This document shows positions 18,963-29,198 of a stretch of DNA of 64,000 nt, in pieces (position 1 is the first letter of the stretch; every line of letters starts with the position of its first letter). The translations under genes and the position numbers were made by a program. This DNA is from Stenotrophomonas sp. Iso1 (lineage in GTDB: Bacteria > Pseudomonadota > Gammaproteobacteria > Xanthomonadales > Xanthomonadaceae): assembly GCF_027497995.1 (NCBI RefSeq), contig NZ_JAODBT010000003.1, positions 372,001-436,000 on the forward strand, given 5' to 3'. The notes below the pieces were generated by a model. That model did no database searches, was not told the origin of the DNA, and saw nothing but the letters and a program-made list of their open reading frames with translations.

Positions 18963-18992
18963 AAAACGCCGGGGCCTGCCCCGGCGTTTTTT
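18963..18992 (+). terminator. Intrinsic terminator of the small-protein gene
   Basis: AAAACGCCGGGG (18963-18974) pairs perfectly with CCCCGGCGTTTT (18979-18990) and continues into TT. It lies 24 bp after the stop codon. Confidence 0.9.
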
Positions 18993-19097
18993 GTTGAAGG
19001 CTACACGTCTGTTATCCCGGCGGTGTCCGTCGTGCCGCACCAAACGCGGCAAGGCTCGTCACCCCGCGAAACAAGGCCGAGTATCTACAGGTACCGC

Positions 19098-19128
19098 AAA
19101 AAAAACGCCGGGCAATGCCCGGCGTTTT
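19098..19128 (-). terminator. Intrinsic terminator of the RND efflux operon
   Basis: aaaacgccgggc (19102-19113) and gcccggcgtttt (19117-19128) form a 12-bp stem with a 3-base loop; on the minus strand a run of eight T follows. It lies just past the RND stop at 19150. The stem shares its core with the terminator at 18963-18992. Confidence 0.9.
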
Positions 19129-19149
19129 CTTTATTCATGACGCTGCGTG

Positions 19150-22100
19150 TTATTGCGGCAGGTCGCCGTTCTTGGCCAGCTGCTTGCGGTTGAACAAGCG
19201 CTGCACCACCACGAAGAACAGTGGGATGAAGAACAGGCCCAGCAAGGTGCCAACCACCATGCCGCCCAGCACGCCGGTACCGATGGCACGCTGCGCACCG
19301 GAACCCGCACCGGAGGCGATGGCCAGCGGCAGCACGCCCAGGCCGAACGCCAGCGACGTCATGATGATCGGACGCAGACGGTCACGCACGGCATGCATCG
19401 TCGCTTCAATCACGCCCGCGCCCTTCTCCAGATGCTCCTTGGCGAACTCCACGATCAGGATCGCGTTCTTCGAGGTCAGGCCCACCGTGGTCAACATCGC
19501 CACCTGGAAGTACACGTCGCGCTCCATGCCGCGCATGGTGTTGGCCAGCACCGCACCGAGGATGCCCAACGGCGCCACCATCAGTACCGAGGTCGGCACG
19601 GACCAGCTTTCGTACAGTGCGGCCAAACACAGGAACACGATCAGCAGCGACAGCGTGTACAGCAACGGTGTCTGCGAACCGGCCTCGCGCTCCTGGTAAG
19701 ACACGGCGGTCCACTCGATGCTGAAGCCTGCCGGCAACTCTTTGGCCAGCTTTTCCACCTCCAGCATCGCGTCACCCGAGGCCACGCCCGGTGCGGCTTC
19801 ACCCTGGATTTCCAGTGCCGACACGCCGTTGTAGCGCTCCAGACGCGGTGAGCCGTAGTCCCAACGCTGGCTGGCGAAGGCCGAGAACGGCACCATCTCG
19901 CCGACGTTGTTCTTCACCGTCCACAGCGTGAAGTCTTCCGGATTCATGCGGAAGCCGTCATCGGCCTGTACGTAAACGCGCTTCACGCGGCCACGGTCGA
20001 TGAAGTCATCGATGTAGCTCGACCCCCACGCCGTCGCCAGCGTGCTGTTGATCGCATCCAGCGACAGACCATGCGCACCGGCCTTGGCCACGTCGATATC
20101 CAGACGCAGCTGCGGGGTGTCATCCAGACCATTCGGTCGAACATTGGCCAGCATGCTGTTCTTGCCCGCCAAACCCAGCAGCTGATTACGCGCTGCGACC
20201 AACGCATCGTGGCCTTGCCCGGCGTTGTCCTTCAGGAAGAACGAGTAACCCGACGCGATGCCCAGCTCCGGCATTGCCGGCGGCGGGAACGCGAAGATGA
20301 AGGCGTCCTTGATCTGGCCCAGCGCTGCCATTGCACGCCCGGTGATCGGGCCCACGCCCTGGTCCGCCGTGCGCTCGCTCCAGTCCTTGAGCTTGACGAA
20401 GGCCATGCCCGAGTTCTGGCCCATGCCGGAGAAGCTGAAGCCCTGCACCGAGAACACCGATTCCACGGCGTCCTTCTCGTTCTTCAGGAAGTGATCTTCC
20501 AGCTTGTAGATGGACTCCAGCGTGCGCTCCTGGGTAGCACCGACCGGTGCCTGCACCAGCGCCATCAAGATGCCCTGGTCCTCGTTGGGCAGGAACGAAC
20601 TGGGCAGGCGCGCGAACAGCACGCCCATCACCACCGCCAGCGCCAGGAACACCGTCATGAAGCGACCCGGACGGGCAAGAATGCCGCGCACGCCGCGCTG
20701 GTAGGTGCCACTGGTGCGGTCAAAGCCGTTGTTGAAGGCGTTGAAGAAACGGCCCGACAACCCCTTGTGCGCAACGTGATGCTCGCCCTTCTTCAGCGGC
20801 TTGAGCATCGTGGCGCACAGCGCGGGGGTCAGCACGATGGCGACCAGTACGGACAACGCCATCGCCGACACGATGGTCGCCGAGAACTGCCGATAGATCA
20901 CGCCGGTCGAGCCACTCATGAAGGCCATGGGCACGAATACCGCCGACAACACCAGGCCGATGCCGACCAGCGCGCCAGTGATCTGGCTCATGGATTTACG
21001 GGTGGCTTCCAGCGGCGACAGTCCTTCCTCGGACATGATGCGCTCGACGTTTTCCACCACCACGATGGCGTCATCCACCAACAGGCCGATCGCCAGCACC
21101 ATCGCGAACATGGTCAGCATGTTGATCGAGAAGCCCAGCACCGCCAGGATGCCGAACGTACCCAGCAACACCACCGGCACGGCGATGGTCGGGATCAGGG
21201 TGGCGCGGAAGTTCTGCAGGAACAGATACATCACCACGAACACCAGCACGATGGCTTCCAGCAGCGTCTTGACCACGCCCTTGATCGACACTTTCACAAA
21301 CGGTGTGGTGTCGTACGGAATCACGGCGTTCATGCCGCGCGGGAAGTTCGCCTTCAGCTCTTCCAGGGTCTTGCTCACACCCTCGGCGGTTTCCAGCGCG
21401 TTGGCGCCCGTAGCCAAAGTGACGGCCAGGCCGGAGGCCGGCTTACCGTTGTAGCGGGTGACGAAGTCGTAGGTTTCCGCGCCCAGTTCAACCCGGGCCA
21501 CATCGCCCAGCTTCAGCGTGGAACCGTCGGTTTCGGTACGCAGCACAATGTTGCGGAACTGCTCCGGCGTCTGCAGGCGGTCCTGCGCATTGATGGTGGC
21601 GTTGAGCTGCTGGCCCTTCACCGCCGGCGCACCGCCCAACTGGCCCACGGCAACCTGCGCGTTCTGCGCCCGCACCGAGGCAGTCACCTCGTCAACGGAG
21701 ACCTTGTAGGTCTGCAGCTTGTTCGGGTCCAGCCAGATGCGCATGGCGTATTTGCCACCAAACACCTGGATGCTGCCCACGCCCGGCACGCGGCTGAGCG
21801 GATCAACCACGTTGGAACCGACATAGTCGGAGATGTCGTTCTCATCCATGCTGCCGTCTTCGGACACAAAGCCGATGACGTTGAGGAAGCCGGAGCTGGA
21901 CTTGGCAACGTTGATGCCCTGGCGCTGCACTTCCTGCGGCAGCAGCGGCATGGCCAGCTGCAGTTTGTTCTGCACCTGCACCTGCGCGATGTCCGAATCC
22001 GTGCCGCTCTCAAAGGTCAGCGTGATGCTGGCCTGGCCGTTGGAGGAGCTGTTGGACGAGAAGTACATCAGGCCATCGAGGCCTTTCATGTTCTGCTCGA

Positions 22101-22293
22101 TGATCTGCGTCACCGAGTCCTCGACCACTTTGGCCGAAGCGCCCGGATAGTTCGCCGAAATGGACACCGCAGGCGGTGCCACTTCCGGGTACATCGAGAT
22201 CGGCAGCTTGAGCATAGCCAGCGCGCCGGCCAGCATGATGATGATGGCGATGACCCACGCAAAGATGGGCCTGTCGATAAAGAAGCGAGCCAT
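19150..22293 (-). CDS. RND multidrug efflux pump, inner-membrane transporter (AcrB/MexB family)
   Basis: HAE1-type RND transporters are proton-driven trimeric pumps that expel drugs and solvents through an adaptor and an outer-membrane channel. The 1047-residue length and landmarks fit: N-terminal [20 protein letters not shown], the docking and porter domains, and the proton-relay helix containing [18 protein letters not shown] (the paired Asp of TM4), then [19 protein letters not shown] and [14 protein letters not shown]. It starts 12 bp after the adaptor gene. No outer-membrane factor gene follows; the operon ends at a terminator, so a channel encoded elsewhere (TolC-like) must be used, as described for S. 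maltophilia SmeOP. Confidence 0.96.
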   Translation of the reverse strand: MARFFIDRPIFAWVIAIIIMLAGALAMLKLPISMYPEVAPPAVSISANYPGASAKVVEDSVTQIIEQNMKGLDGLMYFSSNSSSNGQASITLTFESGTDSDIAQVQVQNKLQLAMPLLPQEVQRQGINVAKSSSGFLNVIGFVSEDGSMDENDISDYVGSNVVDPLSRVPGVGSIQVFGGKYAMRIWLDPNKLQTYKVSVDEVTASVRAQNAQVAVGQLGGAPAVKGQQLNATINAQDRLQTPEQFRNIVLRTETDGSTLKLGDVARVELGAETYDFVTRYNGKPASGLAVTLATGANALETAEGVSKTLEELKANFPRGMNAVIPYDTTPFVKVSIKGVVKTLLEAIVLVFVVMYLFLQNFRATLIPTIAVPVVLLGTFGILAVLGFSINMLTMFAMVLAIGLLVDDAIVVVENVERIMSEEGLSPLEATRKSMSQITGALVGIGLVLSAVFVPMAFMSGSTGVIYRQFSATIVSAMALSVLVAIVLTPALCATMLKPLKKGEHHVAHKGLSGRFFNAFNNGFDRTSGTYQRGVRGILARPGRFMTVFLALAVVMGVLFARLPSSFLPNEDQGILMALVQAPVGATQERTLESIYKLEDHFLKNEKDAVESVFSVQGFSFSGMGQNSGMAFVKLKDWSERTADQGVGPITGRAMAALGQIKDAFIFAFPPPAMPELGIASGYSFFLKDNAGQGHDALVAARNQLLGLAGKNSMLANVRPNGLDDTPQLRLDIDVAKAGAHGLSLDAINSTLATAWGSSYIDDFIDRGRVKRVYVQADDGFRMNPEDFTLWTVKNNVGEMVPFSAFASQRWDYGSPRLERYNGVSALEIQGEAAPGVASGDAMLEVEKLAKELPAGFSIEWTAVSYQEREAGSQTPLLYTLSLLIVFLCLAALYESWSVPTSVLMVAPLGILGAVLANTMRGMERDVYFQVAMLTTVGLTSKNAILIVEFAKEHLEKGAGVIEATMHAVRDRLRPIIMTSLAFGLGVLPLAIASGAGSGAQRAIGTGVLGGMVVGTLLGLFFIPLFFVVVQRLFNRKQLAKNGDLPQ

Positions 22294-22305
22294 GTATTTC
22301 TCCGC

Positions 22306-23496
22306 TTACTGCGTGTCAGCCGGTGCCGCCGCGGCGGGCGCGGCAGCAGCTGGCTTGGCGGATTCGGCACCCTTTTCGGTGGCTTCTACCGGCATGCCCG
22401 GGCCAATCTTCTGCAGGCCTTCGACGATGACCTTGTCGCCAGCCTTCAGGCCGCTTTCGACCAGCCACTTGTCTCCGATGGTGCGGCTGACGACAACCGG
22501 GCGCTGCTCGACCTTGCCTTCGGCATCAACCACCATCGCGGTGGTACTGCCCTTGGGGTCACGCGCAATGCCCTGCATCGGCACCAGCAACGCATTCGGA
22601 CGCACGCCACTGCCGAGCACGGCGCGCACGAACATACCAGGCATCAGCACCTGATCGGGGTTTTCAACGCGTACACGCAGGCCGTAGCTGCCCGTGGAAG
22701 GATCCACACTCACTTCGGAGAACTCCAGCTTGCCCTTGTGGGCGAACGGCGTGCCGTCTTCCAGCACGATGTCCACCGGCAATTCGGAAGCGCCTTCCAG
22801 GCGCCCGTCAGCCAGTTCGCGGCGCAGCTGCAGCAGCTCGGCCGAGGACTGGGTGACATCGATATAGATCGGATCGAGCTGGTTGATCGTTGCCAGCGCG
22901 GCCGCCTGACCGGCACTGACCAGCGCACCCTGGGTCACCGAGGACTTGCCGATCTGGCCGCTGATGGGCGCGGTGATGCGGGCGTAGCCCAGCGTCACGT
23001 TGGCCGCATCCAGCGAAGCGCGGGCGGCGAGCACATCCGCCTCGGCCTGCTTCCAGGAGGCCTGTGCGTTCTCGTCGTCCTGCACGCTGATGACCCGGGA
23101 CTTGACCAGCTCACTGCTGCGCCGCGCGGCCAAACGTGCGGCATTGGCACTGGCTTCGGCACGGGCCAGCTGCGCGCGTGCGCTGTTGGCCTGGGCGCGG
23201 TAGGCGGCGTCATCCAGCTGATACAGCGGCTGGCCTTCCTTCACCAGGCTGCCTTCGGTGAACAAACGCTTGGCAACAATGCCACTTACCTGCGGGCGAA
23301 CTTCAGCCACCTGGTAGCTGTTGGCGCGGCCAGCCAGTTCACGCTTCAACGTGACCGGCTCGGCCTTCAAAGTGACCACCGTGACATGGCCAGGACCACC
23401 CTGCGGCGGTGCTTCGCCTCCGCCTTTACACGCTGCAAGCGCGACGGCCAGGGCAAGAGAGAGCACGAGAACACGGCAGTTGCTGATTCGGGACAT
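22306..23496 (-). CDS. RND efflux periplasmic adaptor lipoprotein (AcrA/MexA family)
   Basis: The membrane-fusion protein links the RND pump to the outer-membrane channel. The ATG at 23496 (MSRISNCRVLVLSLALAVAL) gives 396 residues with a lipobox LAAC (Cys24); upstream in-frame sequence is promoter. Visible domains: barrel and lipoyl region (VRPQVSGIVAKRLFTEGSLV, LYQLDD), alpha-hairpin rich in Ala/Arg (about 105-155), second lipoyl half (GYARITAPISGQIGKSSVTQG), beta-barrel and membrane-proximal domain (LLVPMQGIARDPKGSTTAMV). The tail is Ala/Pro-rich. First gene of the two-gene operon and divergent from its TetR regulator. Confidence 0.95.
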   Translation of the reverse strand: MSRISNCRVLVLSLALAVALAACKGGGEAPPQGGPGHVTVVTLKAEPVTLKRELAGRANSYQVAEVRPQVSGIVAKRLFTEGSLVKEGQPLYQLDDAAYRAQANSARAQLARAEASANAARLAARRSSELVKSRVISVQDDENAQASWKQAEADVLAARASLDAANVTLGYARITAPISGQIGKSSVTQGALVSAGQAAALATINQLDPIYIDVTQSSAELLQLRRELADGRLEGASELPVDIVLEDGTPFAHKGKLEFSEVSVDPSTGSYGLRVRVENPDQVLMPGMFVRAVLGSGVRPNALLVPMQGIARDPKGSTTAMVVDAEGKVEQRPVVVSRTIGDKWLVESGLKAGDKVIVEGLQKIGPGMPVEATEKGAESAKPAAAAPAAAAPADTQ

Positions 23497-23647
23497 GAGA
23501 AGGCTCGAAAAGGAAAATGACGCTCGCAGAACGTGGCTGGCCATCACCACCAGCGGGCAAGGACTGTGCACATACGTTACGGGTACAGCCTTGGGGCCGC
23601 CACCACGAACACAGCCGAAGCATCCTGCAAAGCAAGCTTCGGAAATA

Positions 23648-23671
23648 TACATACATGCATGGATGTTTGTA
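23648..23671. promoter_or_regulatory. SmeT/AcrR-type operator in the divergent region
   Basis: A 24-bp pseudopalindrome: TACATACAT (23648-23656) and ATGTTTGTA (23663-23671), matching at 8 of 9 arm positions, with GCATGG between. It closely resembles the known AcrR operator pattern (TACATACAT, spacer, ATGTATGTA). It lies between the efflux operon and the regulator gene, in position to control both. Confidence 0.8.
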
Positions 23672-23716
23672 AACGGCTACACTTCAGGCCGGTTCATCCA
23701 GCAGTTGCACAACGCA

Positions 23717-24388
23717 ATGGCCAGAAAAACCAAAGAAGAGGCGCAAGCCACCCGTGAAGGCATCCTCGATGCGGCTTTGGCGTGCTTCCATGAAAACGGG
23801 GTGGCGAGCACGTCGCTGGCGGCCATCGGCGAGCGCGCCGGGTATTCGCGCGGTGCTGTCTATTGGCACTTCAAGAACAAGACCGAAGTGCTTGAGGCCA
23901 TCATCCTCCGCGAGCGCATCCCGTTCATCAAACGCCTGCACCGCACCTACTCTCCCCACCGCGTCACACCCGTGCTGGATCTGCGCTCGGCGATGCTGGT
24001 GTCGGTGAGTGAGCTGGCCAACGAGCCGCGGCTGCGTAACATGATGGAGATCATGCTGCGCAACGATCTGTCTGCCGAAAGCCAGGCCATGCAGAAGTTG
24101 CAGCACGACAGTCTCGACGAAGAACTGGCAATCTTTTGCCGCACGCTTGAGCGCGCACAGGAGCTGGGGCAACTGCGTGACAACGTCGACGCAGCGACCG
24201 TCGCGCGTATTCTGTACGCCGGTCTCACTGGCGTGCTGTACAGCGCGATGATGGAACCGGAACGTTTTGACCTGGAGCGCGACAATCTTGAAACGATGGA
24301 CGCGCTGCTCTTTTACTACGTGAAGCCGGGTGTGTTTACCCCGGGCGATCCGCCCTCGCCGCTGCCGGATCCTGACGAAGTCGATTGA
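23717..24388 (+). CDS. TetR-family efflux repressor, SmeT/AcrR-like
   Basis: The product is expected to repress the divergent RND operon and be released by pump substrates. The ATG at 23717 gives 223 residues beginning MARKTKEEAQATREGILDAA, the classic AcrR/TtgR/SmeT opening. The HTH is intact (TSLAAIGERAGYSRGAVYWHFKNKTEVL, about 35-62). The C-terminal TetR_C_2-like domain is recognisable (LRNMMEIMLRNDLSAESQAM, ILYAGLTGVLYSAMMEPERFDL), with a Pro-rich end. Its own start lies 45 bp from the operator at 23648-23671, so autoregulation is likely. Confidence 0.93.
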   Translation: MARKTKEEAQATREGILDAALACFHENGVASTSLAAIGERAGYSRGAVYWHFKNKTEVLEAIILRERIPFIKRLHRTYSPHRVTPVLDLRSAMLVSVSELANEPRLRNMMEIMLRNDLSAESQAMQKLQHDSLDEELAIFCRTLERAQELGQLRDNVDAATVARILYAGLTGVLYSAMMEPERFDLERDNLETMDALLFYYVKPGVFTPGDPPSPLPDPDEVD

Positions 24389-24422
24389 GTTCGGTGCGTT
24401 CGCGCAGGAAGTCGCCAAAAAA

Positions 24423-24448
24423 AACGGCAGCACAAACGTGCTGCCGTT
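24423..24448. terminator. Bidirectional terminator between tetR and hslU
   Basis: aacggcagcac (24423-24433) and gtgctgccgtt (24438-24448) form a perfect 11-bp stem with a 4-base loop. An A run (24417-24424) lies on one side and TCTTGTT on the other. It serves the converging regulator and hslU genes. Confidence 0.85.
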
Positions 24449-24472
24449 CTTGTTCACAGGAAAACCGGTCAG

Positions 24473-25846
24473 TTACAGAATGTAACGACTCAAATCCGGG
24501 TCCTTCACCAGCTCACCCAGGTGCTTGTCCACATAGGCATGGTCAATGCTGATGGTTTCACCATCGCGGTCCGGCGCCTCATAGCTGAGCGAATCCAATA
24601 GACGCTCCAGCACGGTGTGCAGACGGCGGGCACCAATGTTCTCCTGGCGCTCGTTCACCTGGAAGGCGATCTCGGCCAGGCGGTCCACCGCATCGGCAGT
24701 GAAGCTGACCTTGACGCCTTCAGTGGCCAACAGCGCTTCGTACTGTTTGGTCAGCGCAGCCTTCGGCTCGGTGAGGATGCGCACGAAATCGGCCTTGCTC
24801 AGCGCGCCCAGTTCCACGCGGATAGGGAAGCGGCCCTGCAGCTCCGGGATCAGGTCACTCGGCTTGGCCAGGTGGAACGCACCCGAAGCGATGAACAGAA
24901 TATGGTCGGTCTTCACCGTGCCGTACTTGGTGGAAACGTTGGAGCCTTCCACCAGCGGCAGCAGATCGCGCTGCACGCCTTCGCGCGAAACATCGCCACC
25001 GCCCACGTTGTCACCACGCTTGGCAACCTTGTCGATCTCATCAATGAAGACGATGCCATGCTGCTCGCAGGCTTCAATCGCTGCCGCGCGGACGTCATCC
25101 TCGTTGACCAGCTTGGCCGCTTCTTCTTCAACCAGCAGCGGATGTGCCGCCTTGATGGTCAGCGTGCGCTTGTTGGACTTGGCGCTACCCAGGTTGGCAA
25201 ACATGGACTTCAACTGCTGGCCCATTTCTTCCATGCCCGGCGGGGTCATGATGTCCATGCTCACATTGGCAGCAACATCCAGCTCGATCTCGCGCTCGTC
25301 CAGTTCACCGGCACGCAGCATGCGGCGGAACTTGATACGGGTTTCATTGTCGCCAGCCGACGGTTCGTTGCGTGCCGCCTCGGCATCAAAGCCGATGCCA
25401 GCACTGCGGCGCGGCAGCAGTGCATCGAGGATGCGGTCTTCAGCCTTCTCTTCAGCCTGCGTGCGCACGCGCACCTTGGCCTGCTCGCGGTACAACTTGA
25501 CCGCCGTATCGGCAAGGTCGCGGATGATCTGCTCCACATCCTTGCCGACGTAGCCAACCTCGGTGAAACGCGTGGCTTCCACTTTCACGAACGGTGCATT
25601 GGCCAATGTGGCCAGGCGACGCGCGATCTCCGTCTTGCCGACGCCGGTCGGGCCGATCATCAAAATGTTCTTGGGCATTACTTCATTGCGCAGATCACCG
25701 GGCAGCTGCATGCGGCGCCAGCGGTTACGCAACGCGATGGCGACGGCACGCTTGGCGTCATGCTGGCCAACGATGTGGCGGTCCAACTCCTGCACGATTT
25801 CGCGCGGCGTCATGCTGGCGGAAGAAGTTTCGATCTTGAGAGTCAT
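24473..25846 (-). CDS. hslU: ATP-dependent protease ATPase subunit HslU
   Basis: HslU is the AAA+ unfoldase that feeds substrates to the HslV peptidase. The ATG at 25846 ([20 protein letters not shown]) gives 457 residues; [17 protein letters not shown] is the conserved family opening, so an internal start is possible. Walker A is GPTGVGKT, Walker B around [10 protein letters not shown], the pore loop GYVG is in [13 protein letters not shown], and the C-terminal tail ends DLSRYIL, the segment that docks into HslV. It lies 74 bp downstream of hslV. The gap contains GGGAA-rich sequence like that in other gaps of this window. Confidence 0.97.
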   Translation of the reverse strand: MTLKIETSSASMTPREIVQELDRHIVGQHDAKRAVAIALRNRWRRMQLPGDLRNEVMPKNILMIGPTGVGKTEIARRLATLANAPFVKVEATRFTEVGYVGKDVEQIIRDLADTAVKLYREQAKVRVRTQAEEKAEDRILDALLPRRSAGIGFDAEAARNEPSAGDNETRIKFRRMLRAGELDEREIELDVAANVSMDIMTPPGMEEMGQQLKSMFANLGSAKSNKRTLTIKAAHPLLVEEEAAKLVNEDDVRAAAIEACEQHGIVFIDEIDKVAKRGDNVGGGDVSREGVQRDLLPLVEGSNVSTKYGTVKTDHILFIASGAFHLAKPSDLIPELQGRFPIRVELGALSKADFVRILTEPKAALTKQYEALLATEGVKVSFTADAVDRLAEIAFQVNERQENIGARRLHTVLERLLDSLSYEAPDRDGETISIDHAYVDKHLGELVKDPDLSRYIL

Positions 25847-25920
25847 GGGATAGAGCAACCAGGAAGTGGGAATGGGGACGGGAAGCTGGGAACGGGGATC
25901 GGAGGATTCCCGCTTTCGCC

Positions 25921-26472
25921 TTACAGCTCTTCGACCACGACATTCTTGTTGGTGTAGATGCAGATACCGCCGGCAATGTTGATTGCCTCGGTCGCCACCG
26001 TCTTGGCATCCAGTTCGGTGTGCGCCAGCAACGCGCGCGCGGCGCTCAATGCATAGGAGCCGCCCGAACCGATAGCGATGATGCCGTCCTCCGGCTCGAT
26101 CACATCACCGGTGCCGCTGATGATCAGCGAGGTTTCCCTGTCGGCCACGGCGAGCAGGGCTTCGAGCTTGCCAAGACGGCGCTCGGTGCGCCAATCCTTG
26201 GCCAGCTCCACCGCCGCGCGGGTCAGCTGGCCATGTTTTTCGAGCTTTGCTTCAAACAATTCGAACAACGTGAAGGCGTCTGCAGCAGCCCCGGCAAAGC
26301 CGGCCAGGACCTGACCATCGCGGCCAAGCCGTCGCACTTTGCGTGCGTTGCCCTTCATCACGGTGTGGCCCAGCGTGACCTGGCCGTCGCCGGCAATCGC
26401 CACATGCTCGCCGCGACGAACGCAGCAGATAGTGGTGGCGTGAAAAACATTCGGGTTCTGACTGGGGTCCAT
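25921..26472 (-). CDS. hslV: ATP-dependent protease peptidase subunit HslV
   Basis: HslV is the proteasome-like N-terminal-threonine peptidase of the HslUV complex. The ATG at 26472 ([20 protein letters not shown]) gives 183 residues. Processing before TTICCVRR would expose the catalytic threonine (Thr13); the short leader is normal for this family. Other proteasome-fold motifs are present: [31 protein letters not shown], and [16 protein letters not shown]. It is first of the hslVU pair; no sigma-32 promoter could be read with confidence in the 222 bp upstream. Confidence 0.97.
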   Translation of the reverse strand: MDPSQNPNVFHATTICCVRRGEHVAIAGDGQVTLGHTVMKGNARKVRRLGRDGQVLAGFAGAAADAFTLFELFEAKLEKHGQLTRAAVELAKDWRTERRLGKLEALLAVADRETSLIISGTGDVIEPEDGIIAIGSGGSYALSAARALLAHTELDAKTVATEAINIAGGICIYTNKNVVVEEL

Positions 26473-26694
26473 ACGGCCTCCGGGATACTGTTCAACGGTA
26501 ATGGGGACAGTAGGCGCCTCGATCAAGCCTGCCCCGCTCCCGCCTGCCACAGCCAGCGTTCAGAAAAAACCCGTGCGATAGCGCGGAGCCGCGCTCGGCA
26601 AGGACATTCAGGCAATACCCCGCAGCGCACCGCAGGCATCCGCTGTAATGACCCGCTGCCCCGCCGAACGGGTCGTGCCGGACATCGCTCCAAC

Positions 26695-26901
26695 TCAGGA
26701 TTTGAGCTTGGCGTGACTCGGGCGGTCCGGCTCCGGCTCGATGCCCCACGCCACATACCAGTCTTCGCCCTGCGTTTCGATGGGATGCTGGGTACGCCCG
26801 GAACCATTGCCACAGGCCAACGCTTCGGTGGCGCAATAGCGGTCACAACCCCAACAGATGCGCTCGGGGTGCTTGGGTTTGAGGGGGAATGGCTTGGCCA
26901 T
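26695..26901 (-). CDS. DUF3079 protein, internal start within the fusion frame
   Basis: An ATG at 26901 preceded by GGAGGT with 10-base spacing can start a 68-residue DUF3079 protein (MAKPFPLKPKHPERICWGCD). Small DUF3079 proteins normally begin this way. Two CxxC-like pairs (CWGC, CATEALAC) suggest metal binding. This may be translated independently of, or as well as, the fused product. Confidence 0.6.
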   Translation of the reverse strand: MAKPFPLKPKHPERICWGCDRYCATEALACGNGSGRTQHPIETQGEDWYVAWGIEPEPDRPSHAKLKS

Positions 26902-27513
26902 TTTTTCAGTACCTCCGGTTGGGACCAACGATGCGCCCCCAGCAACACCCGCGCCCTGATGGAAATCAATTGCAGCGCATTCACGCCTCTGCTGCTCGGC
27001 GGACTGCGCGCTGTCGTGGGCCAGGCAGGTCAGCTTCCCTGCAGGGGCCCGATCCGCCCGACACGCGTAGCAACCGTAGCGGGCGTGATGAAGATGCACG
27101 TAGGCGACCGCCGCGTCATCGAAAGCACGCTGCAACCACGCCGCCACGGCGGTGCCATCACATACTTCGGCATCGATGATCCGGTGCGCGGCGTCATAGG
27201 CGCGCAGCGATATCAAACGGCGAATCATTGCCGCCGGAACTTCATCGACTGCAAGATCGGCGGCCACCGCATCGCGCCGCACGAAGATCGGACCACTCGC
27301 GCGATACGGCGAATCTGCCGGTTGATGTTGGTAGGGCAGAAGCAACAGCGCTTCACCGACCGCCGCATCCACCAGACTCACACGACACGGGAAGCGCTTG
27401 GCGTCATCTGCCACTACGCGTTTTATGTGCCGTGCGGCAAGCGCTGCATCGTCTAGATGAAACAGCGGCGCGAAGGTATCGGCGCTCAAGCCCCGCAGGA
27501 TGAAAGATGACAT
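26695..27513 (-). CDS. DUF1203-DUF3079 in-frame fusion (hypothetical protein)
   Basis: The continuous 272-codon frame joins two families normally encoded separately. Residues 1-155 are a DUF1203 protein (FPCRVSLVDAAVGEALLLLPYQHQPADSPYRASGPIFVRRDA, here split by recognition; ends HHARYGCYACRADRA). Residues 205-272 are a DUF3079 protein (four-Cys ERICWGCDRYCATEALACGNGSGRTQHP). The 45-residue linker has no conserved look and reads like translated intergenic DNA. The DUF3079 part has its own start with a GGAGGT ribosome site (see separate entry). A stop codon (TGA) lies one frame away shortly after the DUF1203 end, so a one-base change or loss of stop may have joined them. Functions of both families are unknown to me. 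Confidence 0.7.
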   Translation of the reverse strand: MSSFILRGLSADTFAPLFHLDDAALAARHIKRVVADDAKRFPCRVSLVDAAVGEALLLLPYQHQPADSPYRASGPIFVRRDAVAADLAVDEVPAAMIRRLISLRAYDAAHRIIDAEVCDGTAVAAWLQRAFDDAAVAYVHLHHARYGCYACRADRAPAGKLTCLAHDSAQSAEQQRRECAAIDFHQGAGVAGGASLVPTGGTEKMAKPFPLKPKHPERICWGCDRYCATEALACGNGSGRTQHPIETQGEDWYVAWGIEPEPDRPSHAKLKS

Positions 27514-27626
27514 TGCGTGCTCCCTTGTTCAGAGCACGCAGTCTGACCAGCCACGCAATGCGTCGCTCGCCGTGATCAGACATCAAACCCGACGGTGCGA
27601 GTCACCGAACCACCGCGCTGAGCGAA

Positions 27627-28505
27627 TCAGGATTTCCGCTTCGCCCGTGGGTGTGTCGCGTCGTAAACCTTGGCCAGATGCTGGAAATCCAGGTGGGTGT
27701 AAATCTGCGTGGTGGCGATGTCAGCGTGACCGAGCAGTTCCTGCACGCCGCGCAGGTCACCAGAAGATTCAAGAATGTGACTGGCAAAACTATGCCGCAG
27801 CATGTGCGGGTGTACGTTCTTGAACAGCCCTTGCCGCTGTGCCAACTGCTTGATGCGGATCTGCACCGCCCGCTGGGTGATGGGCCCACCGCCCCGCCCT
27901 GGGAATACCGGCTTTTCGTTAACGCCGACGCTGTCTTTGCGCCATGCCTGCAGCGCACTCAATGCATGCGAACCCACCGGAACACTGCGCTCGCGGTTGC
28001 CTTTTCCATGCACCAGCACCATGCCGCTGAGCAGGTCCAGATCACGCCACCGCAACGCGCATAACTCGCTCAAACGCAGCCCGGAGGAGTAGAACAGCTC
28101 CAGCAGCGCGCGGTCGCGCAACCCCAACGGCGCGTCGGTCGGCAGTTCGACCAGTTGCACCGCTTCGTCGGCATCGAGCACCTGAGGCAGTTTGCGCGGC
28201 GCCTTGGGCGCGCGCAGCCCGGCAGCGGGACTGTTGTCGATCACACCATTCTTCAGCAGCCACGCATAAAAGCTGCGGCAGGCTGAGAGCCGACGCTGCA
28301 GACTTTTTGGCGCCAGCCCACGTCGGTGCTCGCCGGCGATGAAATCACGCAGCTGGTCGCCGGCCACCGCTTGCGGGTCAGCGACCTTGTTGCCGTCACA
28401 CCACTGCGACAACGCGGCCAGGTCACGCTGGTAGGCATCGAGCGTATGCGCGGACATGCGCCGCTCCACCTGCAGGTAGGACAGGAATTTCCGGACGGCG
28501 CTCAT
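27627..28505 (-). CDS. xerC: Tyrosine recombinase XerC
   Basis: XerC with XerD resolves chromosome dimers at dif during division. The 292-residue protein has the SAM-like core-binding domain (1-90) and the catalytic domain with the full R-K-HxxR-H-Y set: Arg in SSGLRLSELCAL, Lys in HGKGNRER, HMLRH, His in LLGHADIATTQIYTHLDF and the nucleophilic Tyr in the same stretch. It begins 15 bp after the DUF484 stop and belongs to the conserved lptM-dapF-DUF484-xerC operon. Confidence 0.97.
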   Translation of the reverse strand: MSAVRKFLSYLQVERRMSAHTLDAYQRDLAALSQWCDGNKVADPQAVAGDQLRDFIAGEHRRGLAPKSLQRRLSACRSFYAWLLKNGVIDNSPAAGLRAPKAPRKLPQVLDADEAVQLVELPTDAPLGLRDRALLELFYSSGLRLSELCALRWRDLDLLSGMVLVHGKGNRERSVPVGSHALSALQAWRKDSVGVNEKPVFPGRGGGPITQRAVQIRIKQLAQRQGLFKNVHPHMLRHSFASHILESSGDLRGVQELLGHADIATTQIYTHLDFQHLAKVYDATHPRAKRKS

Positions 28506-28520
28506 CGCCGCATCACCCGA

Positions 28521-29198
28521 TCAAACGCTGCGAAAACGCTGCAAACCCGCCACCAGCGACTCGCCCATCATGCGCAAGAACAGCGTGCCCATGCCCGGGT
28601 AGAAACGGTTGGAATCGTGGCTGCCTACGGCGATCAAACCCACGCCCGGCAACGGCAGCAAAGCGGTGGACGACACCTCGCCCACGCGCTCGCCGTACAG
28701 CAGGTCGTTCTTTTCCGGCTGCAGACGGCCGCAGATCGGCTCACCGTCCTGCAGGCAGTCATGGAAGGCGGCCAAGCGTGCGTCGTCCCGGCTGATCACC
28801 TGCAACCACGGCGCCTGTTCCAGCTCCGGCACCGCGTCGAAGGACACAATACGCACCAGGTCGCCGGCAAAATCCTCTTCCAGCGAGGCCGCCATCGCCC
28901 GCAGCGTGTCGGCAGCATTGGTCTGCCGCATCAGCGCCAACGTCAGCTGGTGCGTGCGCACCGCAAGGCGCTCGTTGATCTGCGCATTGCTGCCGAGGTC
29001 GGCCAGCCGCCGCGACAACTCGCGGTTCTTGTCGCGCAGCACTTCCAGCTGGTAGCTGGCCAGCGATGCGGTCGGGCCGTCATCGCGTGGCACCACCAGA
29101 GTGAGCGCCAGGTCGGGAAACTGCTTGAGGAAGCCCGGGTGACGGCGCAGCCATGCGGCTACTTCGTGGGCTCCGATTTTTTCCGCGGTCTCGTTCAT
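28521..29198 (-). CDS. DUF484 family protein
   Basis: DUF484 proteins are GAF-like and nearly always lie between dapF and xerC in gammaproteobacteria; their molecular role is unresolved. The ATG at 29198 overlaps the dapF stop (ATGA) and gives 225 residues; a GTG three codons earlier is less likely. Family features: [22 protein letters not shown] at the N-terminus, a predicted coiled coil ([19 protein letters not shown]), and the C-terminal [20 protein letters not shown] then FLRMMGESL. Confidence 0.94.
   Translation of the reverse strand: MNETAEKIGAHEVAAWLRRHPGFLKQFPDLALTLVVPRDDGPTASLASYQLEVLRDKNRELSRRLADLGSNAQINERLAVRTHQLTLALMRQTNAADTLRAMAASLEEDFAGDLVRIVSFDAVPELEQAPWLQVISRDDARLAAFHDCLQDGEPICGRLQPEKNDLLYGERVGEVSSTALLPLPGVGLIAVGSHDSNRFYPGMGTLFLRMMGESLVAGLQRFRSV

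Noticed and set aside
20071..23520. A plus-strand open frame of over 1100 codons opposite the RND efflux genes
   Set aside because: It is the antisense shadow of strongly conserved AcrB/AcrA genes in GC-rich DNA; its product is His/Gln/Arg-rich without any domain.
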